A stretch of DNA of 64,000 bases, from assembly GCA_021832085.1 (NCBI GenBank), contig JAKBLM010000011.1:28067-92066 (forward strand), written 5' to 3'. Position numbers and translations under genes: made by a program. Shown here piece by piece: positions 8,701 to 17,650 of the stretch (position 1 is the first letter of the stretch; each line of letters opens with the position of its first letter). The DNA comes from Acidobacteriota bacterium. Lineage in GTDB: Bacteria > Acidobacteriota > Terriglobia > Acidiferrales > UBA7541. The notes under the pieces were generated by a model that had not been told where the DNA came from, did no database searches, and saw only the letters and a list, made by a program, of their open reading frames with translations.

Positions 8701-9562
8701 AAGCTCCCGTCGGGCCCAGACGCGCCCAGAACAGTATCGCGATCTTTTCCGCCGTCCGCAGCCGGGCGCGAGAGGAAAAGACGTCGAACTCGCGCCGTTC
8801 GATCTCCTCGAGCAACCCGCTGTAGATCCGGGCCAACGCCCAGAGCGCGCGGCGGCTGTCTTCGTTGACCAGCGGGATCAGCATCCACGCCCGCTCGTAA
8901 AATTCCCACGCCCGCTGCGCCTCGAAGCGGAGCATCTTGGCCAGCCCACCCTCAGGCGCGTTCTGCCGCTCCAGTTCCTCCGGCCGGCAGCCGAAGCGCT
9001 CGAAATCCTCGCGCGGCAAATAGACGCGGCCCATCCGGTAATCCTGGCCGAGGTCGCGCAGGATGTTGGTGAGCTGGAAGGCGATGCCCATCTGCTCGGC
9101 CAGTTCCGTCGCCCGGGGATCGCGAAAGCCGAAAACGTGGACGCAAACCAACCCCACCGCTCCGGCGACATGATAGCAGTACACCCGCAAGTCGCTGAAC
9201 GTGCGGTATTCGCGTGCCTCCAGGTCCATCTCCGCGCCGGCGACCACGTCGAGCAGGTACCGCGGCGGAATCCGGTATCGCTCGAGCGTGTCGGCCAAGG
9301 CCGGCCAAAGCGGCTCCTCGTCCCGCTCGCCCGCCAGCACCCGCTCGGTCCGCGCACGCCATTCGCCGAGCAGCCGCCGTTTCGTTACCACCTCGCCCGG
9401 CGTATCCGCCAGGTCGTCCACGCGCCGCATGTAGGCGTAGAGCGCGCAAAGCGCCAGTCGTTTGGGTCGCGGCAGCAGCCGGAATCCATAGTAGAAATTC
9501 CGAGCCGCGCTCCTCGCCACCTGGTTGCAATACGTGTAGGAAGTTTCGAGCGAAAGCCACAT
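8630..9562 (-). CDS. hpnD: Presqualene diphosphate synthase HpnD
   Basis: 310 residues of the squalene/phytoene synthase superfamily. The two Asp-rich, Mg-diphosphate-binding motifs are intact: DDLAD at 49-53 and DLGQD at 170-174. Also present are YAYMRRVDD, YCYHVAGAVGLVC and QLTNILRD. It condenses two farnesyl diphosphates into presqualene diphosphate. The start lies 3 nt after the stop of hpnC. The C-terminus runs about 25 residues beyond where the family's last helix normally ends (LRTAEKIAILFWARLG), and this extension lies entirely over the 5' end of hpnE. That could be natural read-through to a later stop, or the trace of a lost stop or small frameshift. Confidence 0.92.
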   Translation of the reverse strand: MWLSLETSYTYCNQVARSAARNFYYGFRLLPRPKRLALCALYAYMRRVDDLADTPGEVVTKRRLLGEWRARTERVLAGERDEEPLWPALADTLERYRIPPRYLLDVVAGAEMDLEAREYRTFSDLRVYCYHVAGAVGLVCVHVFGFRDPRATELAEQMGIAFQLTNILRDLGQDYRMGRVYLPREDFERFGCRPEELERQNAPEGGLAKMLRFEAQRAWEFYERAWMLIPLVNEDSRRALWALARIYSGLLEEIERREFDVFSSRARLRTAEKIAILFWARLGPTGAYEFKQRDRSWRGLGWALLRHRTR

Positions 9563-9565
9563 CGC

Positions 9566-10525
9566 TCACGCCGCCCGCTCGCCCGCGCCCCGGCCCAGCC
9601 CCAGCCAACGGCCCAGCAGCGCCCGGCCGAGCAGCCGCATCTGCGTTGAGCGGCGAATCACGGGCCGCGATTCGAGCGTGTTGTAGCCCGCGGCCTCGAT
9701 CGCATCGAGCACCGCCAGCCCGCCGCGGCTGAAGAGTTCGATGTCGATTCGCAGTTCGGATCGGACCGTCCCGGCCAGCGGCAAGCCCTGCTCAAAGAGG
9801 TTTTGCGTGCGCGCCACTAGGTCCCGCATCAGTCGTCCGTAACGCTCGTCGAAACGTCCACTGGCAATATCGCTTTCTGCGAGCCCGAAGGCCGCCAGCT
9901 TTTCCAGCGGAATGTAGAGCCTTCCCTTTTTCCAGTCGCGCGCCACGTCCTGCCAGAAATTCGCCAGTTGCAGCGCGGTGCAAGTCGCGTCCGAGAGCCG
10001 CTGGCGCTGCTCGTCCCGGTAACCGCCGAGCGCCAGCACCAGCCTCCCCACCGGATTGGCCGAGTAGCGGCAGTAGTCGAGCACCTCGTCCCAATCGGCG
10101 TAGCGGTGCTTGGTCTGGTCCTGCCGAAAGGCTCGCAGCAGGTCGCGGAACGGTTCGGCCGGCAGTTGGAATTCGGCGATCGTCTCCGCCAGCGCAACGA
10201 ATACCGGATGCCGCGGCCGACCCTCGAGCGCCCGGTCCAGCTCCTCTTCCCACCAATTCAGCAGGTCGAGTGCGATGGCCGGATCCTCGACTTCATCACC
10301 CAGATCGTCGGCCCAGCGGCAATAAGCGTAGACGTTGAAAAAAGGTTGATGGAGCCGGCGGGGAAGAAGCCAGGTCGCCACCAGGAAATTCTCGTAATGG
10401 CTCCGCCCCAGCCATCGCGTGTACTGGCGTGCCTGGCCCAGTGAGCAACCGTCCGCCGGCAGCTGGCCGGCGATTTCCAACTTCCGTACCCGCGCCAGGC
10501 TCGGACGGCCCACGGTTGAGGGCAC
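9566..10525 (-). CDS. hpnC: HpnC, hydroxysqualene-forming squalene synthase homolog
   Basis: 319 residues from the chosen GTG. Family features are SHYENFLVATWLLPRR, the first Asp motif WADDLGDE, DYCRYSANPVGRLVL, and the second motif QLANFWQDVARDW followed by KGRLYIP. HpnC converts presqualene diphosphate to hydroxysqualene. An in-frame GTG at 10546 also exists, but GTG 10525 has GGGAGG about 6 nt upstream and fits the family N-terminus better. It follows the second dehydrogenase by 23 bp and precedes hpnD by 3 bp, so it is translationally linked. Confidence 0.9.
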   Translation of the reverse strand: MPSTVGRPSLARVRKLEIAGQLPADGCSLGQARQYTRWLGRSHYENFLVATWLLPRRLHQPFFNVYAYCRWADDLGDEVEDPAIALDLLNWWEEELDRALEGRPRHPVFVALAETIAEFQLPAEPFRDLLRAFRQDQTKHRYADWDEVLDYCRYSANPVGRLVLALGGYRDEQRQRLSDATCTALQLANFWQDVARDWKKGRLYIPLEKLAAFGLAESDIASGRFDERYGRLMRDLVARTQNLFEQGLPLAGTVRSELRIDIELFSRGGLAVLDAIEAAGYNTLESRPVIRRSTQMRLLGRALLGRWLGLGRGAGERAA

Positions 10526-10548
10526 GAATTCCCTCCCGGTTCCCACCC

Positions 10549-11610
10549 CTACGGGATCACCGCCGTCTTCAGTTCGCCGTTGCGGTGTTTCATGTGCTCG
10601 AACACCTGCGGCAGGTCGGCGAGCGGGATCTGCCCGGTCACGAAATCCGCGGCCGCGATTTCTCCCCGCGCCACCGCCCCCAGCGCCTCGCGAATGAAGC
10701 GCGGCGTGTGGTGGAATGTCGATTTCAAGGTGATCTCAGAATAGTGCAACGATCCCGGATCGATCCGCACTTCGGAAGTTTTCGGGCAGCCGCCGAACAG
10801 ATTCACCGTCGCGCCGCGCCGCGCCATCTGCACCGACCACTGCCAGGTCAGCGGCGACCCCACCGCTTCGATCACCGCGTCGGCCCCGCGCCCGCGCTCG
10901 GTCAGTTGGCGGACCAGCTGCACCGGATCGGGCTCCTCGTTCACGTCGAAGGTCGCCGTGGCGCCCATCGCTTCGGCCGCTTGCCGCTGGCTCTTGCGTT
11001 TTCCGATCGCGATCACGCGCGCGCCGCGCACCGCCAGCATCCGGATGAACATCAGCCCGATCGGCCCGCAGCCGATCACCACCACCGTGTCACCGGGCAC
11101 CACCCCCACTTCGTCGATACCCCGCAGCACGCAGGCCAGGGGCTCGACCAGCGCCGCGTCGGTGAAGTCAACATGATCGGGAATCTCGAGCATGTTTTCG
11201 CGAACGATTCGGCCCGGGATTTTGATGTACTGTGCATAGGCCCCGTTGTTGAACAGCAGGTCCTCGCACAGGTTCTGCCGGTCCCGGCGGCAATAGAAAC
11301 ACTTGTTGCAGGGCGCGGAGTTCGACGGCACCACCCGCATACCCACCTGCACGCGGTCAGGGACCAAGCTGCCCACTTCCCTCACCACCCCGGCCACTTC
11401 GTGACCGAAGACGGCCGGCGGAACGATCATCCGCGGATGCGAGCCCTGTTTCCACACTTTCAAGTCGGTGCCGCAGGTCAACGCGACTCGCACTTCGAGC
11501 AAAACCTCATCCTCGGCGATCGTCGGGATGGCAACTTGTTCGACTTTCAAGTCTTCCCGGCCATAGAGCACCGCGGCGTTCATCAGGCCGGTGACGATTG
11601 CGGATCGCAT
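10549..11610 (-). CDS. Zinc-dependent medium-chain dehydrogenase, hopanoid-operon member 2
   Basis: 353 residues of the MDR alcohol/polyol dehydrogenase family (threonine- or sorbitol-dehydrogenase-like). The catalytic zinc site is present (TCGTDLKVW, then FGHEVAG). The structural-zinc lobe has four Cys in CNKCFYCRRDRQNLC. The Rossmann fold shows VVIGCGPIGLMFIRML. The ATG directly abuts the TAA of the upstream dehydrogenase; a second in-frame ATG at 11583 gives a more typical N-terminus (MNAAVLYG), and neither has a strong ribosome-binding site. Lying between the other dehydrogenase and hpnC, it is clearly part of the hopanoid operon. The substrate is unknown. Reduction of an open-chain sugar or aldehyde on the hopanoid side chain is inferred from context, not shown. 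Confidence 0.85.
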   Translation of the reverse strand: MRSAIVTGLMNAAVLYGREDLKVEQVAIPTIAEDEVLLEVRVALTCGTDLKVWKQGSHPRMIVPPAVFGHEVAGVVREVGSLVPDRVQVGMRVVPSNSAPCNKCFYCRRDRQNLCEDLLFNNGAYAQYIKIPGRIVRENMLEIPDHVDFTDAALVEPLACVLRGIDEVGVVPGDTVVVIGCGPIGLMFIRMLAVRGARVIAIGKRKSQRQAAEAMGATATFDVNEEPDPVQLVRQLTERGRGADAVIEAVGSPLTWQWSVQMARRGATVNLFGGCPKTSEVRIDPGSLHYSEITLKSTFHHTPRFIREALGAVARGEIAAADFVTGQIPLADLPQVFEHMKHRNGELKTAVIP

Positions 11611-12711
11611 TTATGGTATGACCATCACTTTCATAGAATCGCCCCGCGGCCGAGCGGCCAGTTCCAACGCCTTGGGCATCTCGTCCAGGGGCATCCGGTG
11701 CGAAATCATCTCCCGCACCGGCAAAAGTCGCTCGAAGACCAGCCGCGCCGCCTCCCCCTGGCGGTCAATTGCGGCGCTGTAGCTGCCCAGGATCTCCTTC
11801 TCCTCGATTCCGATCGCCGCCGCCGGCATCTCGATCCGCATGACCGGATCGTTATGGGCAAACAGTAGCACGCGCCCGCCCGGCCGCGCGAGCGAAAGCG
11901 CCTGCCCCACTAGCGAGGGATGGGCCGCTGCCACCAGAACAGCATCCGCTCCGCGCCCTTCGGTGCGCCGCCGGATTTCCGCATCGAGACTCGGGTCGTC
12001 CGGCTCAAACGAAAGCGCCGCGCCAAACCTTACGCTCGCTTCCCGCCGCGCCGGTAGCGGATCGGTGGTCACAGCTTCGGCGCCCATCCGTCGCGCCAGC
12101 ATCAGCAGCAGGATCCCGATCGGCCCTTGCCCCAGCACGGCTACCTGCTCGCCTTCGGCCACCCGCGCCTTCTCTACCGCCTTGATGCACGTGTTCAGCG
12201 GCTCGATAAATGTTGCTTCCTCGAAACTAACCCCCGGCGGGATCGCCAACATCCCGTTCTCGACGATCCACGGCATCGCCCGCACGTACTCGGCAAAGCC
12301 TCCGCCGCTCGGCTGAAATCCCGCGGTCAGTCCCACCTTCTTATATTTCTCGCATTGCGAAAAGAGCCGCCGCTGGCAATAGAAGCAGCGCCCGCACGGG
12401 ATGTGATGAAAGCTGACCACACGGTCGCCCACCTTCCACCGCGTCACGCCTTCGCCCACTGTAACCACCGTCCCGGCCACCTCGTGTCCCAGGATCAGCG
12501 GCGGCTCAATGAAACCGTGCTCGATCTTCTTGATGTCCGTGCCGCAAATGCCGCACGCCGCCACCCGGATCAGCACTTCTCCCGGGCCGATATTCGGAAC
12601 CGGCACCTGCTCCACCACTACGCGGCCCTTACCGCGATAGACTCCGGCCCGCATCGTCCGCGCCGGTGGCGCGGCCTCTTCCCCTTCTACCTGCACTCCC
12701 AGTGAGCTCAT
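11611..12711 (-). CDS. Zinc-dependent medium-chain dehydrogenase, hopanoid-operon member 1
   Basis: 366 residues, paralogous to its downstream neighbour but well diverged. It has catalytic zinc ligands (CGICGTDIKKIEHG and LGHEVAG), a four-Cys structural zinc loop (CGRCFYCQRRLFSQC) and a Rossmann motif AVLGQGPIGILLLML. The layout is that of L-iditol/sorbitol or threonine dehydrogenases. The frame is open to 12912, but that extension lies over hpnG and has no family match. ATG 12711 has GGAAGAAG just upstream and lies 16 nt after the hpnG stop. The tandem of two such enzymes inside an hpn operon suggests oxidation/reduction of the C5 polyol side chain of hopanoids. The reaction is inferred only. 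Confidence 0.85.
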   Translation of the reverse strand: MSSLGVQVEGEEAAPPARTMRAGVYRGKGRVVVEQVPVPNIGPGEVLIRVAACGICGTDIKKIEHGFIEPPLILGHEVAGTVVTVGEGVTRWKVGDRVVSFHHIPCGRCFYCQRRLFSQCEKYKKVGLTAGFQPSGGGFAEYVRAMPWIVENGMLAIPPGVSFEEATFIEPLNTCIKAVEKARVAEGEQVAVLGQGPIGILLLMLARRMGAEAVTTDPLPARREASVRFGAALSFEPDDPSLDAEIRRRTEGRGADAVLVAAAHPSLVGQALSLARPGGRVLLFAHNDPVMRIEMPAAAIGIEEKEILGSYSAAIDRQGEAARLVFERLLPVREMISHRMPLDEMPKALELAARPRGDSMKVMVIP

Positions 12712-12727
12712 TGCTTCTTCCAGTATC

Positions 12728-13462
12728 CTACGTCCTCGCTGCGGCCAGCTTCGCCGCGGCCCTTGTGTAACGTTCCAGAAACTCTCCCAGGATCTCCGCC
12801 GCGTGCCGGCTTTCCCGCGCCAGTCGCAGCAGCCCCGCAATCGCGGTCGGTTTCCGCGCCAACTCACCCGCCAGCGCCGCGCCCCGCAACCGCCCCCTCC
12901 GATCGAAAACACGGTTGAAATCCACGGGCATGTCGCCCTCCACCGGATCGCTCACCGCGCGGATCGCCGCCGCTGGCACTCCGCGCGCGGCGGCAGCCTC
13001 CAGCACCGCGAACGATTCCATCTCCACCGCGTCGGCCGTTCGGCCCAATTGCCGCTTCTCCTCGGCCGTGCCGGCTACACGCATCGCACTCACGAGCACC
13101 GCCTCGCTCGCGCCCTCCTCGACCGCCAGCCTGCTCCACATCGCCGCCGGCTCGAGTGCCCGGCCGTCTTCGAGCCGCAACACTTTTCGCGCCACCAGCA
13201 CCGTTCCCAGCCGGTGCTCGGGCCGCAACCCTCCGGCCAGGCCCGAGGAGATCACCAGATCGAACGGCTCCCGCTCCAGCGCCCAGGTCGCCGCTCGCCC
13301 GGCGTTTTCCATTCCTGCGCCGCTGACCAGCACGACCAGTTCGATGGCGCCCTCCTGTTTCCGGTACGCCTCAGTCCCCTCGCGACGTTCGGCCCGAAAC
13401 CCGCCGCGTTTTCGCCACCCACCGAATTCCGCCCCGAGAGCGAACGTCACCAGGAAACGCAC
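12728..13462 (-). CDS. hpnG: HpnG, adenosylhopane phosphorylase/nucleosidase
   Basis: 244 residues from GTG 13462, five bases after the hpnA stop. Family signs are the N-terminal strand VRFLVTFALGAEF, LVVLVSGAGMENA, LVISSGLAGGL, and the nucleoside-phosphorylase core DAVEMESFAVLEAAAARGVP followed by AIRAVSDP. HpnG removes adenine from adenosylhopane to give ribosylhopane (or its phosphate). The frame is open far upstream (to about 14302), but that part only shadows hpnA, so the start must be near 13462. GTG is the best codon available, although no strong ribosome-binding site is seen; coupling to hpnA is likely. Confidence 0.82.
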   Translation of the reverse strand: MRFLVTFALGAEFGGWRKRGGFRAERREGTEAYRKQEGAIELVVLVSGAGMENAGRAATWALEREPFDLVISSGLAGGLRPEHRLGTVLVARKVLRLEDGRALEPAAMWSRLAVEEGASEAVLVSAMRVAGTAEEKRQLGRTADAVEMESFAVLEAAAARGVPAAAIRAVSDPVEGDMPVDFNRVFDRRGRLRGAALAGELARKPTAIAGLLRLARESRHAAEILGEFLERYTRAAAKLAAART

Positions 13463-13467
13463 AATCT

Positions 13468-14490
13468 TCAGGCGGCCAGTCTGCCCGCGACGGAGCTTCG
13501 CGTGGTGTAGCCGCGATCCCGGTACCAGGCGACCGCCCGCTCGAGCGCCGCTTCCACCGGTCCCGGCGTGAAACCCAATTCCCGCACCGCTCGCGAGCAA
13601 TCGACGAACATCTTGTGCCGCGACATCCGCACGCCTTCGAGCGGAATCTGCGGCTCGCGCCCGGTCATCCGCGCCAGCAGCTCGTCGGCCAGGCCCGCCA
13701 TGTACGCCACGGCATGTGGCAGCCGCACCCGCGGCGCAGTCCGCCCGGTCAGCCGCGCCAGCACGTCCAGAATCTCTTTCAGCGTCATGTTGCGGCAACC
13801 GAGGATATACCGCTTGCCGGCCTGCCCGCGTTCTGCCGCCAGCAGATGCCCCCGGGCGACGTCCTCGACCGCCACCACGTTCAATCCGGTATCGACGTAC
13901 GCCGGCATCCTTCCGCGCAGAAAATCCAGCAAGATGCGGCCGGTCGGCGTCGGCTTGGCGTCGCCCGGTCCCACCGGCGTCGTCGGGTTTACGATCACCA
14001 CCGGCATCCCCGCCTCGGCCGCGCGAAACGCCTCGCGTTCGGCCAGGAATTTTGAGCGCTTGTAGTGCCCGATCATCTCTTCGAGCCGCGCATTCGTCGA
14101 TTCGTCCGGCAGCGCCCCGGCGCGCGGCACGGCCATCGTTGCCACCGTGCTCGTATAGACGAAACGTTCGACCCCGGCCCGCCGCGCTGCTTCCAGCAGG
14201 TTGCGCGTCCCGGTCACGTTGCTCTGGTAGATCTCTCGCGGGTCGGCAGCCCAAAGCCGATAGTCGGCCGCCACGTGGTAGACGCGCCGCACGTCCCGGC
14301 AAGCGCGGTCGAGCGAGGCGACGTCGCGTAAATCCCCGGTCACGACCTCGACTGGCAATTCTCCCACGGCCTCGCGCCGGCTCCCGGCGCGCACCAGCAC
14401 CCGAACAGGCTCGCCCTGCTCCACCAGCTGGCGCGCCACGTGGCTACCCACGAATCCTGTCGCGCCGGTCACTAGGGTAATTCCGCTCAT
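13468..14490 (-). CDS. hpnA: HpnA, hopanoid-associated sugar epimerase
   Basis: 340 residues of the extended short-chain dehydrogenase/NAD-dependent epimerase family. The NAD motif is LVTGATGFVGSHVARQL at the N-terminus. The catalytic Tyr-Lys pair is in GHYKRSKFLAE, with YTSTVATMA supplying the Ser/Thr. The family-specific VNPTTPVGPGDAKPTPTGR is present. Its ATG overlaps the TGA of hpnH (ATGA), and the longer upstream frame only shadows hpnH. HpnA belongs to many hpn clusters; the sugar it acts on is not established, but a role in modifying hopanoid head groups is inferred. Confidence 0.9.
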   Translation of the reverse strand: MSGITLVTGATGFVGSHVARQLVEQGEPVRVLVRAGSRREAVGELPVEVVTGDLRDVASLDRACRDVRRVYHVAADYRLWAADPREIYQSNVTGTRNLLEAARRAGVERFVYTSTVATMAVPRAGALPDESTNARLEEMIGHYKRSKFLAEREAFRAAEAGMPVVIVNPTTPVGPGDAKPTPTGRILLDFLRGRMPAYVDTGLNVVAVEDVARGHLLAAERGQAGKRYILGCRNMTLKEILDVLARLTGRTAPRVRLPHAVAYMAGLADELLARMTGREPQIPLEGVRMSRHKMFVDCSRAVRELGFTPGPVEAALERAVAWYRDRGYTTRSSVAGRLAA

Positions 14491-15638
14491 TGCAGAATCG
14501 GCAGCACCTCGCGGTCCGCGTCCTTCCCGGAACCCGTCCCGCCGGCCGATGAACCCGGGCCGTGACCATTGCCGTTCCCGTTGCCGTTGCCCCCAGAAGG
14601 ATGGATGCTCACCGTGCGCAACGGTTTCCGCGTCCCGGCAACCATTTGCCACTTCAGCAGCTTCCAGCCGTCGCCAAGCTTGCTGTTCCCGCCCAGCACG
14701 GCCGAAGGCTCGTAGCCCACGTGCACCATGCAATCATGGCACCGCGGATCCCGGCCGTAGCCGTACTTCTCCCACGGCGTCTTCTCGATGAACTCCTGGT
14801 ACGACTTGGAGTGCGAGTCGGTCATCAGATAGCAGGGTCCCTTCCAACCGCGCGGGTTGAAGGTCGGGTTGCCCCAGGCGGTGCACATCAGCTCACGCTC
14901 GCCGCGCAGGTAGTCCAGGTAGATCGGCGACATCATCAGGTTGTAGCGTTCGAGCAGCGCGCAGGCGAGCCGGAACTTCTCCTGGATTTCCTCCCGTGAC
15001 ATGAACATGTCCCTGGTCTGCACCGCCGAATAGGAATAGCCCGGAGACAGCATGAAGCCATCCACGCCCAGCCCGGTCAGGAAATCGTAGAGTTCGGCGA
15101 TCTCGTTGAGGTCGGTCTCTTTGTACACGGTGGTGTTGGAGCTCACCAGGAAGCCGGCCGCCTTCGCCGCCTTGATCCCTTCGATCGCCTCCCGGAACAC
15201 ACCGTCCCGCTCGACGCACATGTCGTGCGTCTTTTCCATCCCGTCCAGGTGCACGTTGAAAAAGAAGCTCGAATTCGGCCGGAACTCGTGCAGCTTCTTC
15301 CGCATGAACATGCCGTTCGTGCACAGGTAGATGTGCCGCTTCCGGTCGAGCAGTTCCTTCGTCAGCCGGCCAATTTCCGGATAGATCAGCGGCTCGCCTC
15401 CGCAGATCGAAACCACCGGCGCGCCGCACTCTTCCGCCGCGCCGACGCACTCCTCGACGCTCAGCATTTCGTCGATCGTGGACTTGTACTCGCGGATGCG
15501 GCCACACCCCGTGCAGGTGAGGTTGCAGGCGTGCAAGGGCTCGAGCATCAGGACCAGCGGGAACTTTTCCTTCCCCATCATTTTGTTCTTGATGATGTAG
15601 CCGGTCATTCGCCGTGTCAGTGTCATTGGAAAGCGCAT
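14487..15638 (-). CDS. hpnH: Adenosylhopene transferase HpnH (radical SAM)
   Basis: 383 residues. The radical-SAM cluster CNLTCTGC gives Cys38, Cys42 and Cys45. ICGGEPLIYPEI, LCTNGMFM and FNVHLDGM are further radical SAM motifs, and the C-terminal HpnH region contains CYLMTDSHSKSYQEF and RCHDCMVHVGYEPSA. HpnH links the 5'-deoxyadenosyl group to hopene, making adenosylhopane, the first side-chain step. The start is 5 bp after shc. The C-terminus carries an unusual Gly/Asn-rich low-complexity tail (about 350-375) before the last residues. Confidence 0.94.
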   Translation of the reverse strand: MRFPMTLTRRMTGYIIKNKMMGKEKFPLVLMLEPLHACNLTCTGCGRIREYKSTIDEMLSVEECVGAAEECGAPVVSICGGEPLIYPEIGRLTKELLDRKRHIYLCTNGMFMRKKLHEFRPNSSFFFNVHLDGMEKTHDMCVERDGVFREAIEGIKAAKAAGFLVSSNTTVYKETDLNEIAELYDFLTGLGVDGFMLSPGYSYSAVQTRDMFMSREEIQEKFRLACALLERYNLMMSPIYLDYLRGERELMCTAWGNPTFNPRGWKGPCYLMTDSHSKSYQEFIEKTPWEKYGYGRDPRCHDCMVHVGYEPSAVLGGNSKLGDGWKLLKWQMVAGTRKPLRTVSIHPSGGNGNGNGNGHGPGSSAGGTGSGKDADREVLPILQ

Positions 15639-15643
15639 GATGC

Positions 15644-17650
15644 TCAGGCTCCATTCTTCTTGAGTTGCTTCGGCAAAAGCCGCAAGCCTTCCGCCAGGCC
15701 CTTGCCCTCGATCTGGTTCAGATAGCGAGCCAGGGCGTAAAGCGGAAAGGAGTTACGGTACAAATGGTAACGCAAATAAAAGACTCGGGGGAAACCTGTC
15801 CCGGTGAACAACTCCTCGTCCCAGGAACCGTCGCTCTTCTGCGTGTCGAGTAGGTACTCGGCCGCGCGTCGCGCCGCCGGATCGCCGGGTCCGGCAACGG
15901 CCAGCAGGCCGATCAGCCCCCAGGCCGTTTGTGAAGCAGTGGTCTCGCCCTTGCCCTTGAGCGACGGATCGTCGTAGCTGGCGATCGATTCCCCAAAACC
16001 GCCGTCGCCATTTTGCACCGACCGCAGCCACCCAGCCGCTTGCTGGCTGGGACTTTCGCCCGCCAAGCCCACGGCTTCCAGCGCACGCAGCACCCCGCTG
16101 GTTCCGTAGACGTAATTCACCCCCCAGCGCCCATACCAGGCCCCTTCGGCCGTCTGGTCGCCGAGCAGGAAACGGTAAGCGCGCTGGATCACTGGGTGCG
16201 TCTTCGGCCAGCCGAGCAGGCCCAGGCATTCCACCACGCGCGCGGTGACATCCGCCGTCGCCGGATCGATCATCGCGTTGTGATCGGCAAAGGGAATCTC
16301 CGTCATGATCTTGCGGTCGTTGTCCTTGTCGAACGCGCCCCAGCCGCCGTTGCGATTCTGCATTCCCAGCAGCCAGGCGACGCCGCGCCGGATTGAATGC
16401 TCCAGGCGCTCGCGGTCGGGGTATGCCACTCGCCGCAGCGCCATCAGCACAAACGCCGTGTCGTCGACATCAGGATAGAAATCGTTGCGAAATTCGAAGG
16501 CCCACCCACCAGGCTCTACCTTCGCCTTCTTCTGCCAATCGCCGCCGCAGAAGAGCTGCCGCTCCAGCAGCCAGTCGGTGCCGCGCACCAGCGCCGGGTG
16601 GTCCGCCTCGAGGCCGGCTTCCTCCAGCGAAACCATCGCGATACAGGTGTCCCAAAGCGGCGAAAGGCACGGCTGAAGCCGAATCGTTTCCCCTTCTTCG
16701 ATTTCCAACGCCGCCATCTGCGCGATCTCTCGCGCCGTCAGCGGATCGTTCGGCGGATGGCCCATCGCCACCAGAGCAAAGACCGAATTCATCATCGCCG
16801 GGTAGATCGCCGCCAAGCCGTCGGACCGCTCCAGGTGATCGAGCATCCACTGTTCGGCTGCTCCGAGCGCGCGCCGGCGCAACAGTTTTCCCGGCAGTTT
16901 CTCCTTCAATTTCAATCCGCGGTCCACCGCCAGGAACAGGTTCCTCCAGCTGAACACCTTCGAGCCCCATTCCAGCGCCTTATGTTTGTGCGCCGGATCC
17001 TGGAACAGCGGCTCGACGTCCATCTCCACTGGCAGCCGCCAGCCGGGCTTCCGCCCCCACAGGATCATCAGCGGCACCACAATTCCCCGCGTCCATGACG
17101 AGGCCTCGTAAAGATTGATCGGAAACCACGACGGCAGCAGCATCAGTTCCGGCACGATCGCAGGCACCATGTCCCAGCCGATCAACCCGGCCATCGCCAG
17201 ATAGAACCGCACGAAGGAATTGGTCGATTCCAGCCCGCCCAGTTCCCGAATCCGCTTGGCCGCGCGCAGCAGATGCGGCGCGTCGGCCGCGTCGCCGGCC
17301 AACCGCAGCGCCACCCAGGCCTTCACCGTCGCGTTCACCTCGGATGGGCCTTCGACGTAGATGTTCCAGCCGCCGTCCTCGAGCTGTCGCGGACGGATGT
17401 AATTGGCAAGCTTCCGGATGCGCTCTGGCTCGCCGCGTCCGAGCAGGTGCAAATAGAGAATATAGTCGGATTCGAGGGTGGTATCGGCCTCCAGTTCGGC
17501 CCACCAATGGCCCTCTTCCTTCTGCAGCGAGAGCAGATATTCCCTGCTCCGCATCACTGCTCGACGCAGCCGCTCCACGAATTGCCGGTCGAGCTGAGGC
17601 TGTTGCCTTTCCAGCTCCGACTGGATTCCAACCCCTACGGCATCGGCCAT
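15644..17650 (-). CDS. shc: Squalene-hopene cyclase
   Basis: 668 residues, close to the roughly 630-700 of bacterial enzymes. The catalytic acid motif DVDDTA is at 394-399, with Asp396 matching the protonating Asp of the Alicyclobacillus enzyme. Several QW repeats are visible (for example QLEDGGW, QNRNGGW, QNGDGGFGE, QKSDGSW). GWAFEF and the C-terminal FPRVFYLRYHLYRNSFPLYAL are family hallmarks. It is a monotopic inner-membrane enzyme cyclising squalene to hopene or hopanol. It is the first gene of the hpn operon. A 291-bp gap upstream (17651-17941) separates it from the P-loop gene and probably holds its promoter; no sharp -35/-10 pair stands out. Confidence 0.96.
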   Translation of the reverse strand: MADAVGVGIQSELERQQPQLDRQFVERLRRAVMRSREYLLSLQKEEGHWWAELEADTTLESDYILYLHLLGRGEPERIRKLANYIRPRQLEDGGWNIYVEGPSEVNATVKAWVALRLAGDAADAPHLLRAAKRIRELGGLESTNSFVRFYLAMAGLIGWDMVPAIVPELMLLPSWFPINLYEASSWTRGIVVPLMILWGRKPGWRLPVEMDVEPLFQDPAHKHKALEWGSKVFSWRNLFLAVDRGLKLKEKLPGKLLRRRALGAAEQWMLDHLERSDGLAAIYPAMMNSVFALVAMGHPPNDPLTAREIAQMAALEIEEGETIRLQPCLSPLWDTCIAMVSLEEAGLEADHPALVRGTDWLLERQLFCGGDWQKKAKVEPGGWAFEFRNDFYPDVDDTAFVLMALRRVAYPDRERLEHSIRRGVAWLLGMQNRNGGWGAFDKDNDRKIMTEIPFADHNAMIDPATADVTARVVECLGLLGWPKTHPVIQRAYRFLLGDQTAEGAWYGRWGVNYVYGTSGVLRALEAVGLAGESPSQQAAGWLRSVQNGDGGFGESIASYDDPSLKGKGETTASQTAWGLIGLLAVAGPGDPAARRAAEYLLDTQKSDGSWDEELFTGTGFPRVFYLRYHLYRNSFPLYALARYLNQIEGKGLAEGLRLLPKQLKKNGA

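Noticed and set aside
12728..14302. A 524-residue open frame covering hpnG and hpnA
   Set aside because: Only its last part matches HpnG. The upstream part is out of frame with the well-supported hpnA and has no family resemblance.
14540..14600. CRISPR-like short repeats
   Set aside because: These are Gly/Asn codon repeats inside hpnH. No repeat-spacer array occurs anywhere in the window.
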